DNA of 64,000 nt from DAITPV01 sp050692555 (lineage in GTDB: Bacteria > Actinomycetota > UBA4738 > CALAEC01). The stretch is from the NCBI GenBank assembly GCA_050692555.1, contig JBOGVS010000007.1, positions 21,310 through 85,309 of the forward strand, given 5' to 3'. The notes under the pieces are model-generated. The model worked only from the letters and a program-made list of their open reading frames with translations. It had not been told where the DNA came from and made no database searches. The translations under genes and the position numbers were made by a program. Below are positions 28,885 through 36,701 of this stretch, one piece after another (the stretch's first letter is position 1; every line of letters starts with the position of its first letter).

Positions 28885-30915
28885 ATGGGCCGGATCGTCT
28901 TCCTCCTGCTGCTGGCCACCGCCGGCGGCCTGTTCATGCTCCGGGCCCTGACGCTGTGGCAGCTGGTCCGATTGGGCCGCCCGGTCAACCGCTTCGACGA
29001 CCTCCCCAAGCGCCTGGAGACGGAGACCGTGGTGGTCCTGGGCCAGCGCAAGCTGCTCCAACGGTTGGGCCCCGGGCTCATGCACGCGTTCATCTTCTGG
29101 GGCTTCCTGGTCCTGTTCACCACGATCATCGAGGTGTTCGGGGAGGTGTTCGACGAGCGGTTCGCCATCCCCCTGATCGGGCGCACCGGATGGCTGGGGC
29201 TGGTGCAGGACGTGTTTGCCGTACTGGTCCTGGCGGGCATCTGGATGGCGGTGTTCTTCCGGAAGGTGCGGCGGGACGAGCGGTTCAAGGGGAGCCACCT
29301 CGAGGAGGCCGACTTCATCCTCCTCATGATCATGGGGATCATCCTCACGCTCATCGGGCTGAACGCCGTCAAGATCGCCCAAGGCCTCAACGAGTCCCCG
29401 GCGGCGTGGACCCCGGTGTCGAATCTCGTGGCCCAGGCGTTCGAGCTGATGAGCTCGGGGTGGCAGTCGTTCTTCCACGGGTTCTTCCTGTGGGCGCACA
29501 TCCTCCTGATCCTGGGATTCCTGGTGTACATCCCCTACTCCAAGCACCTCCACATCCTCACCAGCTTCTTCAACGTGTTCCTGTCGAAGACCAAGCCGAT
29601 GGGCAAGCTGACCACCCTGGAGATCGACCTGGAGAAGATGGAGGAGGGGACCTCCCTGGGGGCGGCGACCGTGGAGGACCTCACCCAGAAGCAGATCCTC
29701 GACACCTTCACGTGCACCGAGTGCGGCCGGTGTCAGGACGTCTGCCCCGCATGGAACACCGCCAAGCCGCTGTCCCCGAAGCTCCTGATCATGAACCTCC
29801 GGGATCACGTGTTCGAGCAGGGCGAGGTCATCCTCGACGCCCGAGCCGAGGAGCTCGAGCCGGAGAAGGTCCCGCTGAACCCCGACGTGGTCGAGGACGA
29901 GGTGGTGTGGGACTGCGTCACCTGCGGGGCGTGCATGCAGGAATGTCCGGTGAACATCGAGCACGTCGACCACATCGTGGACATGCGTCGGAACCTGGTG
30001 ATGGGCGAGTCGCGGTTTCCCCAGGAGGCCGGCCTCCTGCTGCGGAACATGGAGAGCGCGAAGAACCCCTGGGGAGTCCCCCAGAACCAGCGGGCCGAGT
30101 GGGCCGAGGGGTTGGGGGTCAGGGTGCTGGAGGACGGAGAGGCGCCCGAGTACCTCTACTGGGTGGGATGTGCGGCCTCGTTCGACGACCGGGCCAAGAG
30201 GATCGCACAGGCCACCGCCCGGCTGCTCCAGAAGGCAGGGGTCCGGTTCGCGATCCTCGGGCCGCGGGAGCAGTGCAACGGCGACCCGGCCCGGCGGATG
30301 GGCCACGAGTACCTGTATCAGGAGCTGGCCAAGGAGAACGTGGCGACGCTGAACGCCGCGGGGGTCCAGAAGATCATCGTGAACTGCCCCCACTGCTTCA
30401 ACACGCTCCGCAACGAGTACCCCGACTTCGGGGGGAACTACGAGGTCATCCACCACACTCAGCTCCTGTCGCGCCTGCTGGCAGAGGGTCGTCTCCGTCC
30501 GTCGCAGGAGGTGGACGCGTTGGTCACCTACCACGATCCTTGCTACCTGGGCCGGCACAACGGCGTGTACGACGAGCCTCGCGAGGTTCTGGGTGAGATC
30601 CCGGGCATTCGGCAGGTGGAAATGCCCCGGCACCGCGAGCGAGGGTTCTGCTGCGGCGCGGGCGGTGCCCGGATGTGGATGGAAGAGCACATCGGCAAGC
30701 GGATCAACGCCGAGCGGACCGACGAGGCCGCCTCCACCGGAGCGGACGTCCTGGGGGTGGCCTGTCCGTTCTGCCTGGTGATGCTGGACGACGGCGCCCG
30801 AGGTAAGGGCGGCGACCTCGAGGTCAAAGATGTGGCCCAGGTGGTGGCGGAAGCCGTGGGGCTCGACGGCAAGCGGCCGGCGGAGACCGGTCGAGTGTCC
30901 GCCGACCAGGGCTGA
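28885..30915 (+). CDS. etfD: EtfD/FadF-type membrane iron-sulfur oxidoreductase (ETF:menaquinone)
   Basis: 676 residues. Five membrane helices with histidines placed as in NarI-like cytochrome b domains (LMHAFIFWGFL, FFHGFFLWAHILL) are followed by two 4Fe-4S ferredoxin motifs (CTECGRCQDVCP, CVTCGACMQECP) and two CCG domains (the second with HDPCYLGRHN and FCCGAGGARMW). This order is that of mycobacterial EtfD (Rv0338c) and Bacillus FadF, which pass electrons from electron-transfer flavoprotein in fatty-acid oxidation to menaquinone. ATG 28885 sits 9 bases after TACACT, so the message may be nearly leaderless; GTG 28864 is an alternative. The 3' end overlaps dcd on the other strand by 92 bases. 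Confidence 0.82.
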   Translation: MGRIVFLLLLATAGGLFMLRALTLWQLVRLGRPVNRFDDLPKRLETETVVVLGQRKLLQRLGPGLMHAFIFWGFLVLFTTIIEVFGEVFDERFAIPLIGRTGWLGLVQDVFAVLVLAGIWMAVFFRKVRRDERFKGSHLEEADFILLMIMGIILTLIGLNAVKIAQGLNESPAAWTPVSNLVAQAFELMSSGWQSFFHGFFLWAHILLILGFLVYIPYSKHLHILTSFFNVFLSKTKPMGKLTTLEIDLEKMEEGTSLGAATVEDLTQKQILDTFTCTECGRCQDVCPAWNTAKPLSPKLLIMNLRDHVFEQGEVILDARAEELEPEKVPLNPDVVEDEVVWDCVTCGACMQECPVNIEHVDHIVDMRRNLVMGESRFPQEAGLLLRNMESAKNPWGVPQNQRAEWAEGLGVRVLEDGEAPEYLYWVGCAASFDDRAKRIAQATARLLQKAGVRFAILGPREQCNGDPARRMGHEYLYQELAKENVATLNAAGVQKIIVNCPHCFNTLRNEYPDFGGNYEVIHHTQLLSRLLAEGRLRPSQEVDALVTYHDPCYLGRHNGVYDEPREVLGEIPGIRQVEMPRHRERGFCCGAGGARMWMEEHIGKRINAERTDEAASTGADVLGVACPFCLVMLDDGARGKGGDLEVKDVAQVVAEAVGLDGKRPAETGRVSADQG

Positions 30916-31486
30916 TCCGCCAGGCCCACCGGAAGTTCTCGAAGTACCGACTGGGGGTTGGGCCACGCTGCCCGTGATACTTGCTCCCCCGGTTCCGTCC
31001 GTAGGGAGTGTCCGACGGTGTCGACAGCCGGAGGAACGCGATCTGGCCGATCTTCATCCCGGGGTAGATGGTGATCGGCAGGTTCGCCACGTTCGAGAGC
31101 TCGAGCGTGAGGTCGCCGTCCCACCCGGGATCGACGAATCCGGCCGTCGAGTGGGTGAGCAATCCCAGTCGTCCCAATGAGGACTTCCCCTCCAACCGAG
31201 CGGCGACGTCATCGGGGAGGCGGACTCGCTCGAGCGTTGAGCCCAGGACGAACTCCCCGGGGTGGAGGATGAAGGCCTCCCCCTCGGGGACCTCCACGAG
31301 CTCGGTGAGGTCCTCCATCTCCTTCTTGACGTCGATGTACGGGTGCCGGGCGTTATGGAACACCCGGAACAGGCTCGCCACGCGAACGTCCACCGACGAG
31401 GGCTGTACCGCCGAGGGCTCGAACGGATCGATATCGATCCGTCCTGCCTCTATCTCCTCGCGGATGGTCCGGTCGGAGAGGATCAC
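30824..31486 (-). CDS. dcd: dCTP deaminase with a C-terminal extension antisense to the neighbouring gene
   Basis: 220 residues; the family is normally near 190. The core is complete: LSDRTIREEIEAGRIDIDPF, EGKSSLGRLGLLTHSTAGFVDPGW with the catalytic region, and SKYHGQRGPTPSRYFENF, which normally ends the protein. A further 35 residues rich in Arg and Pro follow because the next stop lies inside the 3' end of the convergent EtfD gene (92-base overlap). The tail shows no conserved feature and may be a product of lost stop. The enzyme makes dUMP or dUTP for dTMP synthesis; mono- versus bifunctionality cannot be told. Confidence 0.9.
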   Translation of the reverse strand: MILSDRTIREEIEAGRIDIDPFEPSAVQPSSVDVRVASLFRVFHNARHPYIDVKKEMEDLTELVEVPEGEAFILHPGEFVLGSTLERVRLPDDVAARLEGKSSLGRLGLLTHSTAGFVDPGWDGDLTLELSNVANLPITIYPGMKIGQIAFLRLSTPSDTPYGRNRGSKYHGQRGPTPSRYFENFRWAWRISPGRRTLDRSPPAACRRAPRLPPPPGPHL

Positions 31487-31540
31487 GCGCGCAGCCTAGC
31501 GCACCTCAATCTCGGGAAGCCCGGCGGGCCGGGCGGCGGC

Positions 31541-31546
31541 TATACT
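31541..31546 (+). promoter_or_regulatory. -10 hexamer TATACT for tRNA-Gly
   Basis: TATACT ends 11 bases before the tRNA. It is conspicuous in GC-rich surroundings. No clear -35 box at 16-18 bases upstream. Confidence 0.5.
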
Positions 31547-31557
31547 CCAAGGCTCTT

Positions 31558-31631
31558 GCGGATGTAGTTCAGTGGTAGAACGCGAGCTTCCCAAGCTCGA
31601 GACGGGGGTTCGATTCCCCTCATCCGCTCCA
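31558..31631 (+). tRNA. tRNA-Gly, anticodon CCC
   Basis: A 74-base cloverleaf. The acceptor arm GCGGATG pairs with CATCCGC, the D arm contains GTTCAGTGGTAGAAC, the anticodon stem CGAGC/GCTCG holds loop TTCCCAA (anticodon CCC, reads GGG), and the T arm is GGGGGTTCGATTCCCC-like. The 3' CCA is encoded (31629-31631). The last 12 bases are shared, on the other strand, with the end of the acidic secreted protein gene. Confidence 0.96.
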
Positions 31632-32333
31632 ATCTGACGACTCTTCTGCAGCCGCATCACCGTCGTCCCAACCGTCGTCCGGCTCCGTTCCCTCGTCCGT
31701 CCGGTCATCCTCCCCGGCCTCGTCCTCCTCGGGCTGAGGCGGATCACCGGGCAGCGGCAACTCCGGCAGCTCCGGGACCTCACCCTCCGGTGGCGTCTCG
31801 GCGTCCGGGGGCAGACAGTCGGCCCCGTCGTCGGCCTCTTCGGCGGCCTCTTCGTCGGCCTGGTCCCCCCCGCTCGTCGTGGGCTCGGGCTGGTCACTGT
31901 CCGTCGGGGGCTCGCCCTCGACGAATGGCGGAGCCACCGGGGGCTCGGACACCGGTGGTGGTTCGACGATCGGCGGAGGCACCCCGTCCGTGACGCCACC
32001 GACCGTCGGTGGCTCCTGGTCGGGCGGCTCATCGGCCAGCGGCTCGTCCGCCTGCTCCCCGGATGCGGGGCTACCGAGATCGAGATCCAGGCCCGTGGCC
32101 ACCGTGCCGGAAGAGGCCCGGACCGGCGGGGAGGCTGATTGCGGCTCCGACTGCGGCGGGGCCGGAAGTCCGGGAAAGACGACCCCGGGACCCTCGATCG
32201 CGCCCTGCAACGGGCGGAGGAGGGGGATGGATCCGTTGAGGGTGGCCCCGCCGCCCACCACGGACAGGGCCAGCACCGATCCAATGAGCGTGAGGGTGAG
32301 GAGAGCGCCGATCGCCGAGTCGCGGTTGCCCAT
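31620..32333 (-). CDS. Pro/Glu/Asp-rich secreted or membrane-tethered protein, unknown
   Basis: 237 residues from ATG 32333; ATG 32360 would add nine. A hydrophobic helix (about 8-28: IGALLTLTLIGSVLALSVVG) acts as signal or anchor, and everything after residue 60 is low-complexity, rich in Pro, Glu, Asp and Gly with no recognisable domain. A single cysteine (DGADCLPPD) lies in the tail. The gene's stop codon lies inside the tRNA-Gly 3' end on the opposite strand. Acidic proline-rich tails of this kind usually span the cell wall; function unknown. Confidence 0.55.
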   Translation of the reverse strand: MGNRDSAIGALLTLTLIGSVLALSVVGGGATLNGSIPLLRPLQGAIEGPGVVFPGLPAPPQSEPQSASPPVRASSGTVATGLDLDLGSPASGEQADEPLADEPPDQEPPTVGGVTDGVPPPIVEPPPVSEPPVAPPFVEGEPPTDSDQPEPTTSGGDQADEEAAEEADDGADCLPPDAETPPEGEVPELPELPLPGDPPQPEEDEAGEDDRTDEGTEPDDGWDDGDAAAEESSDWSG

Positions 32334-32376
32334 AGGGTCTGATTCTTCCCCTGCGGGCATCTGCCCTCTATCGGCA

Positions 32377-32388
32377 CGGAACGTTCCG
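32377..32388. promoter_or_regulatory. 12-base palindrome upstream of the acidic secreted protein gene
   Basis: CGGAACGTTCCG is perfectly self-complementary and lies 17 bases upstream of ATG 32360 (44 bases from ATG 32333), next to a TTGTCA hexamer on the minus strand. Possible operator; no evidence for the protein that would bind it. Confidence 0.3.
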
Positions 32389-32436
32389 GACCTTTAGTGT
32401 GACAAGTCTCCGAGAAGGGCAAACGGGCCAGGGCGT

Positions 32437-33156
32437 TCAGTCGGGTCGGAGGAACGATTCGGCCGCGGGGCACAGGTCGCGAAGGGGGCACACCTCGCAC
32501 CGAGGCCGGCCGGGGCGGCACAGGGTCCGGCCGTGGCGGATCAGGCCCACGTGCATGGGAAGCCGGAGCTGAGGTGGAACGGCCTCAGCCAGGATCCGGT
32601 GGGCCCGCGTTGACGGCGCCCGCGGAGGAAGCAGCCCAAGGCGAGTGGCCACCCGATGGACGTGGGTGTCGACGGGAAGGGCCGGACGGTCCAGGGAGAA
32701 CGCCAGCACGCAGGCCACGGTCTTGGGCCCCACCCCGGGTAGCGACTCGAGGAACGCGGTCACCTCCTCGTCGGTGGCGTCGTACATCCACGAGAGGCTC
32801 AGCTCCCCCCGCCGGGCCTTGATCTCCCGGAGCACCGCCAGGATCCGAGGGGCCTTCACGTTGGCCAGGCCTCCCACCCGGATGGCTGCGGTAACCTGCC
32901 GGGGCCGGGCCGCGGCCAGCGCCTCCCAGGTGGGGAACCGTTCGCGCAGCGACGCCCAGGCCCGGTCTCGATTCACGTCGCTGGTGTTCTGCGACAGGAT
33001 CGTGAGGATCAGCTCTTCGAGCGGATCGAGGCGGCGGGGCGGGTCGAGGGGGCCGTAGGCCCGGTCAAGCCGGCGGTGGATCTCGGCGATGGCGGGAGTC
33101 GACGCGGTCCGGCGCGGCGGGCGTCTGCCGCTCTGCGGACCTCGAGCCGGGGTCAC
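32437..33156 (-). CDS. nth: Endonuclease III (DNA glycosylase/AP lyase)
   Basis: 239 residues. Helix-hairpin-helix LPGVGPKTVACVLAF, followed by the catalytic aspartate in PVDTHVHRVATRLGL, and the C-terminal 4Fe-4S loop C-x6-C-x2-C-x5-C (CRPGRPRCEVCPLRDLC). The catalytic lysine position expected in the HhH hairpin (GPKTV) is present. It removes oxidised pyrimidines. GTG 33156 forms a GTGA overlap with the dnaB stop, so nth is the last gene of the rpsF-dnaB unit. The first 20 residues are basic and not conserved. Confidence 0.9.
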   Translation of the reverse strand: MTPARGPQSGRRPPRRTASTPAIAEIHRRLDRAYGPLDPPRRLDPLEELILTILSQNTSDVNRDRAWASLRERFPTWEALAAARPRQVTAAIRVGGLANVKAPRILAVLREIKARRGELSLSWMYDATDEEVTAFLESLPGVGPKTVACVLAFSLDRPALPVDTHVHRVATRLGLLPPRAPSTRAHRILAEAVPPQLRLPMHVGLIRHGRTLCRPGRPRCEVCPLRDLCPAAESFLRPD

Positions 33157-35771
33157 GTCGCCGCAGAGTAGTCCTTGAACTGGGTGAGGTGGGACAGGAA
33201 TGTCAACCGAACCTTGTCGATGGGTCCGTTCCGGTGCTTGGCCACGACGACGTCCGCCATTCCTTTTACCGACGGGTCGTCGCTGTACACGTCCTCACGA
33301 TGGATGAACATCACCACGTCTGCGTCCTGTTCCAAACTCCCAGAATTATGACAAGTTACGGAGTCAGCGAACCACGACGCCGGTCCGGGGACGGTGAGGT
33401 CGTAAACCTCCTCCTCCCCATCCGGAGTTACCGAGAGCACCTGATCCCAAAACAGATCGCTCGTTGCGAGGTTCCAAAGAGCTTCCGAATCGAGGATGTC
33501 CGCGTACTCGGCGACGAGCTCACGCGACGGTGAGTAATCGAAGGCAAGGCTCGTTCGCGTCATCGTCACGTTGCGCAAGGCTCCGATGTTCGCGAGGGAC
33601 AGCCCTCGTTCGCTAACCAGATCGCGGATCTGGACCCCGACTTCTCGAGGAAGCGTGTCGACATTCGTCCCTTGCCCCCGGGCCTCGAGCACGGCCCGAA
33701 GGCGGGCCGCGGGCGCGGCACGGGGGCCGAAGGAGCCGACCACATCGAGAAACCGGCGCTGATTCAGCGACCCAGAGATGGCGACGTGGTACCAGGGTCG
33801 ATATCCGGGCTTCGCGACCCGTGAGATTCGGCCGACGATCTCTATCCGGAGAAGAAGCGCAGCGACGTCATCGGCCAGGCCCCGGCTATTGGTGGAAAAG
33901 TACAAGCCCGCGCCTCCACGAGACCCCTCCTTGCGGGTGGAAATAGAGCCGTCGGTAGCCCACAGGTGGCGAAGGAGCAGGGCAATCTGCCGGTTGGACA
34001 AGCGGAAGGCCTCCCTGGGGATGCGCTTCTCGTGGGAACGCTGGCCGTAGATGCCGAGCTCTCGGAGCCAGCGGTTGACCCCCGTGGGGTGCCAGCGATT
34101 CCCATTCCCAGAGATGAGCAGCTGATGCCACGTTCGCCTGCCCCGATATCTGGTGACCCGGTTCCCGAACTCGCGAGTAGCCGCCCTGGTCACGAGCTCG
34201 CTGTTTTCCTCCGAAGCGGTGGTGTACCTGAGCGGCTGATGGACCAGGTAGCTCCCGTCGCCGATCAGCTGCCCGAGCAGCGCCACCCGGTCCTCCGGCC
34301 ATTCCACGGCGTCCTTCGGCTCGGGGATCCTGCGAGCGATGGCCACTCGATCCCCCACCCGCAGGTCGCCCACGCGAACCCAGCCTCCCGCCCCCAGCAG
34401 ACGGTGTCGCGCCGTGGCCCGGATCTCCCGCCCGCTGGCCAGCCGGATGCGGAACACGGGGCGCCGGCCCACCCGCCACACCTTGTCGCTGCGGGCCCCG
34501 ACCAACCGCCCCTCCGGCGTCACCGCCCACACCTCGGGGGTCATGCCTTCCAGCTGGGCGATCGGGACCCGGCGCCCATCGGTGAGGCTCACCAGGGTGT
34601 CGCCCGTCACGCACTCCCGGAGGTCGGCGAGCTGGGGGCGCTTGTCGACCCGGCGCTCGGGGTCTCGGTTGAGCTGGGACACGGCGATCACCGGGATGTC
34701 CAGCTCCTTGGCCAGCAGCTTCAGCGACCGGGAAATCTCCGCGATCTCCTGCTGACGGTTGTCCACTCGCCGGTGGCTGGACATCAGCTGGAGGTAGTCC
34801 ACGATGATCAGTCCCAGGTTCTCGCGGCTCTTCAGCCGCCGGGCCTTGGCCCGGATGTCCACGATCGTGGTGTTGCCGGAGTCCACGATGTACAGGGGGG
34901 CCTTGTCCAGGGTCTCGGCCGCCTCCACGATCCGTCCCCAGTCCTCGGCGGCCACCCTGTTGGCTCGGACCTTGTCGCCGGCCACCCGGGCCTCGGCGCA
35001 CAGGAGCCTCATCCCGATCTCCACCTGAGACATCTCCAGGGAGAACATGGCCACCGGCGTGCCGGCCACGGCCACGTTCCGGGCCACGTTGGTCACGAAC
35101 GAGGACTTGCCCACGCCCGGCCGGGCGGCCACCAGCAGCAGATTGGCCCTCTGGAGTCCCTGCAGGAGCTCGTCGAGGTCCCGGAATCCCGTGGGCAACC
35201 CAACCAGACCGGTGCGGTCCTGGAGCCGCTCGAGATCCTCCAGGCTCCGATGGACCAACTGACCGAGCGCCACGATCTCGTCCTGTTCATGGTGGCGCGA
35301 CACCGAGTAGATGCGGCCCTCGGCCTCGTCGGCGAACCCCTCGGGATCCTCGGGCACCTCGTATGCGCCCTGGAGGATCTCCCCCGCCGCGTGGATCAGC
35401 CTCCGAAGGAGCGCGTGGTCGGCCACGATCCGGGCGTAGTGGTTGGCGCTGGCCGGGGTGGCCACCGCCTCCACAAGGTGTTGGATGTACAGGGCCCCGC
35501 CCGCTGAGTCCAGGGTGCCTCGCCGCCGGAGCTCCTCCACGCTGGTGACCGCGTCGACCGGCTCCCCCCGCGCATACAGCATGGTCAGGCCGTCGAAGAC
35601 CGCCCGATGGGCCGATCGATAGAAGTCCTCGGACTTGAGGCCGGCGTCGAGCACCGCCGCGATGGCCTCGCCGGAGAGCATCATGGCCCCCAGGACGGAC
35701 TGCTCGGCCCCTTCGTTGTGGGGCGGCACGCGCTCCCTGACCGCCTGCAGCTCAGACGTCGAGGTCGCCAT
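33153..35771 (-). CDS. dnaB: Replicative DNA helicase DnaB interrupted by an intein
   Basis: 872 residues before splicing; removing residues 387-809 leaves a 449-residue helicase of normal size. The N-terminal domain starts PPHNEGAEQSVLGAMM; the RecA-like domain has Walker A ARPGVGKSS (about 216-224), FSLEMS, VDYLQLM and VAVSQLNRDPERR. The intein splits LADLRE/SGSLEQDAD, a DNA-binding loop used by inteins in other DnaB proteins. The gene ends in a GTGA overlap with nth and is preceded by two near-consensus DnaA boxes and the ribosomal cluster. Confidence 0.96.
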   Translation of the reverse strand: MATSTSELQAVRERVPPHNEGAEQSVLGAMMLSGEAIAAVLDAGLKSEDFYRSAHRAVFDGLTMLYARGEPVDAVTSVEELRRRGTLDSAGGALYIQHLVEAVATPASANHYARIVADHALLRRLIHAAGEILQGAYEVPEDPEGFADEAEGRIYSVSRHHEQDEIVALGQLVHRSLEDLERLQDRTGLVGLPTGFRDLDELLQGLQRANLLLVAARPGVGKSSFVTNVARNVAVAGTPVAMFSLEMSQVEIGMRLLCAEARVAGDKVRANRVAAEDWGRIVEAAETLDKAPLYIVDSGNTTIVDIRAKARRLKSRENLGLIIVDYLQLMSSHRRVDNRQQEIAEISRSLKLLAKELDIPVIAVSQLNRDPERRVDKRPQLADLRECVTGDTLVSLTDGRRVPIAQLEGMTPEVWAVTPEGRLVGARSDKVWRVGRRPVFRIRLASGREIRATARHRLLGAGGWVRVGDLRVGDRVAIARRIPEPKDAVEWPEDRVALLGQLIGDGSYLVHQPLRYTTASEENSELVTRAATREFGNRVTRYRGRRTWHQLLISGNGNRWHPTGVNRWLRELGIYGQRSHEKRIPREAFRLSNRQIALLLRHLWATDGSISTRKEGSRGGAGLYFSTNSRGLADDVAALLLRIEIVGRISRVAKPGYRPWYHVAISGSLNQRRFLDVVGSFGPRAAPAARLRAVLEARGQGTNVDTLPREVGVQIRDLVSERGLSLANIGALRNVTMTRTSLAFDYSPSRELVAEYADILDSEALWNLATSDLFWDQVLSVTPDGEEEVYDLTVPGPASWFADSVTCHNSGSLEQDADVVMFIHREDVYSDDPSVKGMADVVVAKHRNGPIDKVRLTFLSHLTQFKDYSAAT
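33345..34613 (-). mobile_element. DnaB intein (423 residues) with LAGLIDADG homing endonuclease
   Basis: Begins at Cys387 (CVTGDTLVSLTDG, block A) and ends VTCHN (terminal His-Asn) before Ser +1. Block B is RATARHRLL with the Thr-x-x-His pair; block F is VLSVTPDGEEEVYDLTV. The central region has two LAGLIDADG-like helices, LLGQLIGDGSY and LLRHLWATDGSI, so the homing endonuclease looks intact, with both acidic residues present. All splicing residues are there, so it should splice. The half nearest its C terminus is visibly less GC-rich than the host gene, consistent with horizontal arrival. Confidence 0.95.
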
Positions 35772-35847
35772 CCCGCTCCGGACTCACGGCGTCGGGAACC
35801 CTACTGCTCGACGAACTTCGCCTCAACGGATAACCGGCCGGTGGATT

Positions 35848-35911
35848 TGTGGATAGGTCGAACCCGCAGGTGGTCCTGAACGGATCTTGTCGACCTTTTC
35901 GAGTATCCACA
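35848..35911. promoter_or_regulatory. Two near-consensus DnaA boxes upstream of dnaB
   Basis: CTATCCACA on the minus strand (35848-35856) and GTATCCACA on the plus strand (35903-35911) each differ from TTATCCACA at the first base only. They are convergent, 46 bases apart, in the 197-base gap between rplI and dnaB. A DnaA-controlled dnaB promoter is a plausible reading; no AT-rich unwinding element is seen, so this is not obviously an origin. Confidence 0.5.
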
Positions 35912-35968
35912 GCGCCTCACCCCCCGACCCCAACGATAGGCGGGGGGTATGACACGAACGACGGACCG

Positions 35969-36415
35969 TCAGCCGGCGACGACGTCCACGGTGAGCCGGG
36001 CGTTGACCTCCGGGTGGAGGTGCACGGCCACGGTGTGGGCCCCCAGGCTCCTGATGGGCTCCTCCAACCGGATCCGCCGGTGGTCGACGGCCTCTCCGAG
36101 CTGCGAGGCCATGGCCTCGGCGATGTGGTGCCCGGTGATGCTGCCGAACAACCGGCCGTCCTCGCCGGCCTGAGCGGAAAGCCGGATCGGGGTCTTGGCC
36201 AGCCGAGTGGCCAGGGCCTGGGCCTCCTCCCTGGACTTGCGCTCTCGCTCCGCGGACCCTGCCTTGACTCGCTCCGCGTGTCGGATCGCGCCCTTGGTGG
36301 CGGGTGCGGCAATCCCCCGGGGGATGAGGTAGTTGCGAGCGTACCCGTCGGCCACCTGGACGATGTCGCCCGGCGACCCCAGGTTGTCGACCTCCTTGTG
36401 GAGGATGATCCTCAT
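35969..36415 (-). CDS. rplI: 50S ribosomal protein bL9
   Basis: 148 residues. N-terminal globular domain MRIILHKEVDNLGSPGDIVQVADGYARNYLIPRG (only the first part is needed to recognise it), a long linking helix (RKSREEAQALATRLAK) and the C-terminal domain with GSITGHHIAEA. Start ATG 36415 overlaps the rpsR stop as ATGA. Confidence 0.96.
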   Translation of the reverse strand: MRIILHKEVDNLGSPGDIVQVADGYARNYLIPRGIAAPATKGAIRHAERVKAGSAERERKSREEAQALATRLAKTPIRLSAQAGEDGRLFGSITGHHIAEAMASQLGEAVDHRRIRLEEPIRSLGAHTVAVHLHPEVNARLTVDVVAG

Positions 36416-36687
36416 CGGGCGGAGTACGGCAGCAGCGCGACCTCCCGGGCGTTCTTCACCGCGGTGGCCACATCACGCTGGTGCTGCGCGCACGTGCCGG
36501 TGACCCGGCGGGCCCGGATCTTGCCCCGGTCGGAGACGAACCGCCGGAGCAGCGACGTGTCCTTGTAGTCGACGTAGGTGACCCGATCCCGGCAGAAGAT
36601 GCACACCTTCTTCCGCTGTTTCTTCTGCCAGGCGTCGTCCTTCTTCTCTCGCCTCTCTCGCGATTCTCGCTTCCGCTTCCTCGCCAG
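36412..36687 (-). CDS. rpsR: 30S ribosomal protein bS18, read from a CTG start
   Basis: 91 residues. The core (CIFCRDRVTYVDYKD, LLRRFVSDRGKIRARRVTG, QHQRDVATAVKNAREVALLPY) is complete, including the zinc-type CxxC. The only standard start (GTG 36606) would cut into it and drop the basic N terminus. CTG 36687 gives ARKRKRESRERREKKDD and KKQRKKVCIFC, a normal basic S18 leader, and has AGGAGG (36696-36701) 8 bases upstream, overlapping the ssb stop. No ATG, GTG or TTG occurs in between. Confidence 0.9.
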   Translation of the reverse strand: MARKRKRESRERREKKDDAWQKKQRKKVCIFCRDRVTYVDYKDTSLLRRFVSDRGKIRARRVTGTCAQHQRDVATAVKNAREVALLPYSAR

Positions 36688-36695
36688 TTCCGATC

Positions 36696-36701
36696 CCTCC
36701 T
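36696..36701 (-). promoter_or_regulatory. Shine-Dalgarno site that selects the CTG start of rpsR
   Basis: AGGAGG, 8 bases before CTG 36687. It overlaps the first base of the ssb stop codon, which helps coupling between the two genes. Confidence 0.8.

Noticed and set aside
28855..30966. 703-residue frame antisense to the EtfD-type gene
   Set aside because: It mirrors the codon structure of the real gene on the other strand, which has full iron-sulfur motifs; typical GC-rich shadow.
35772..35968. Possible replication origin between rplI and dnaB
   Set aside because: Only two DnaA boxes, no AT-rich stretch, and no dnaA or dnaN nearby; better explained as a dnaB regulatory region.
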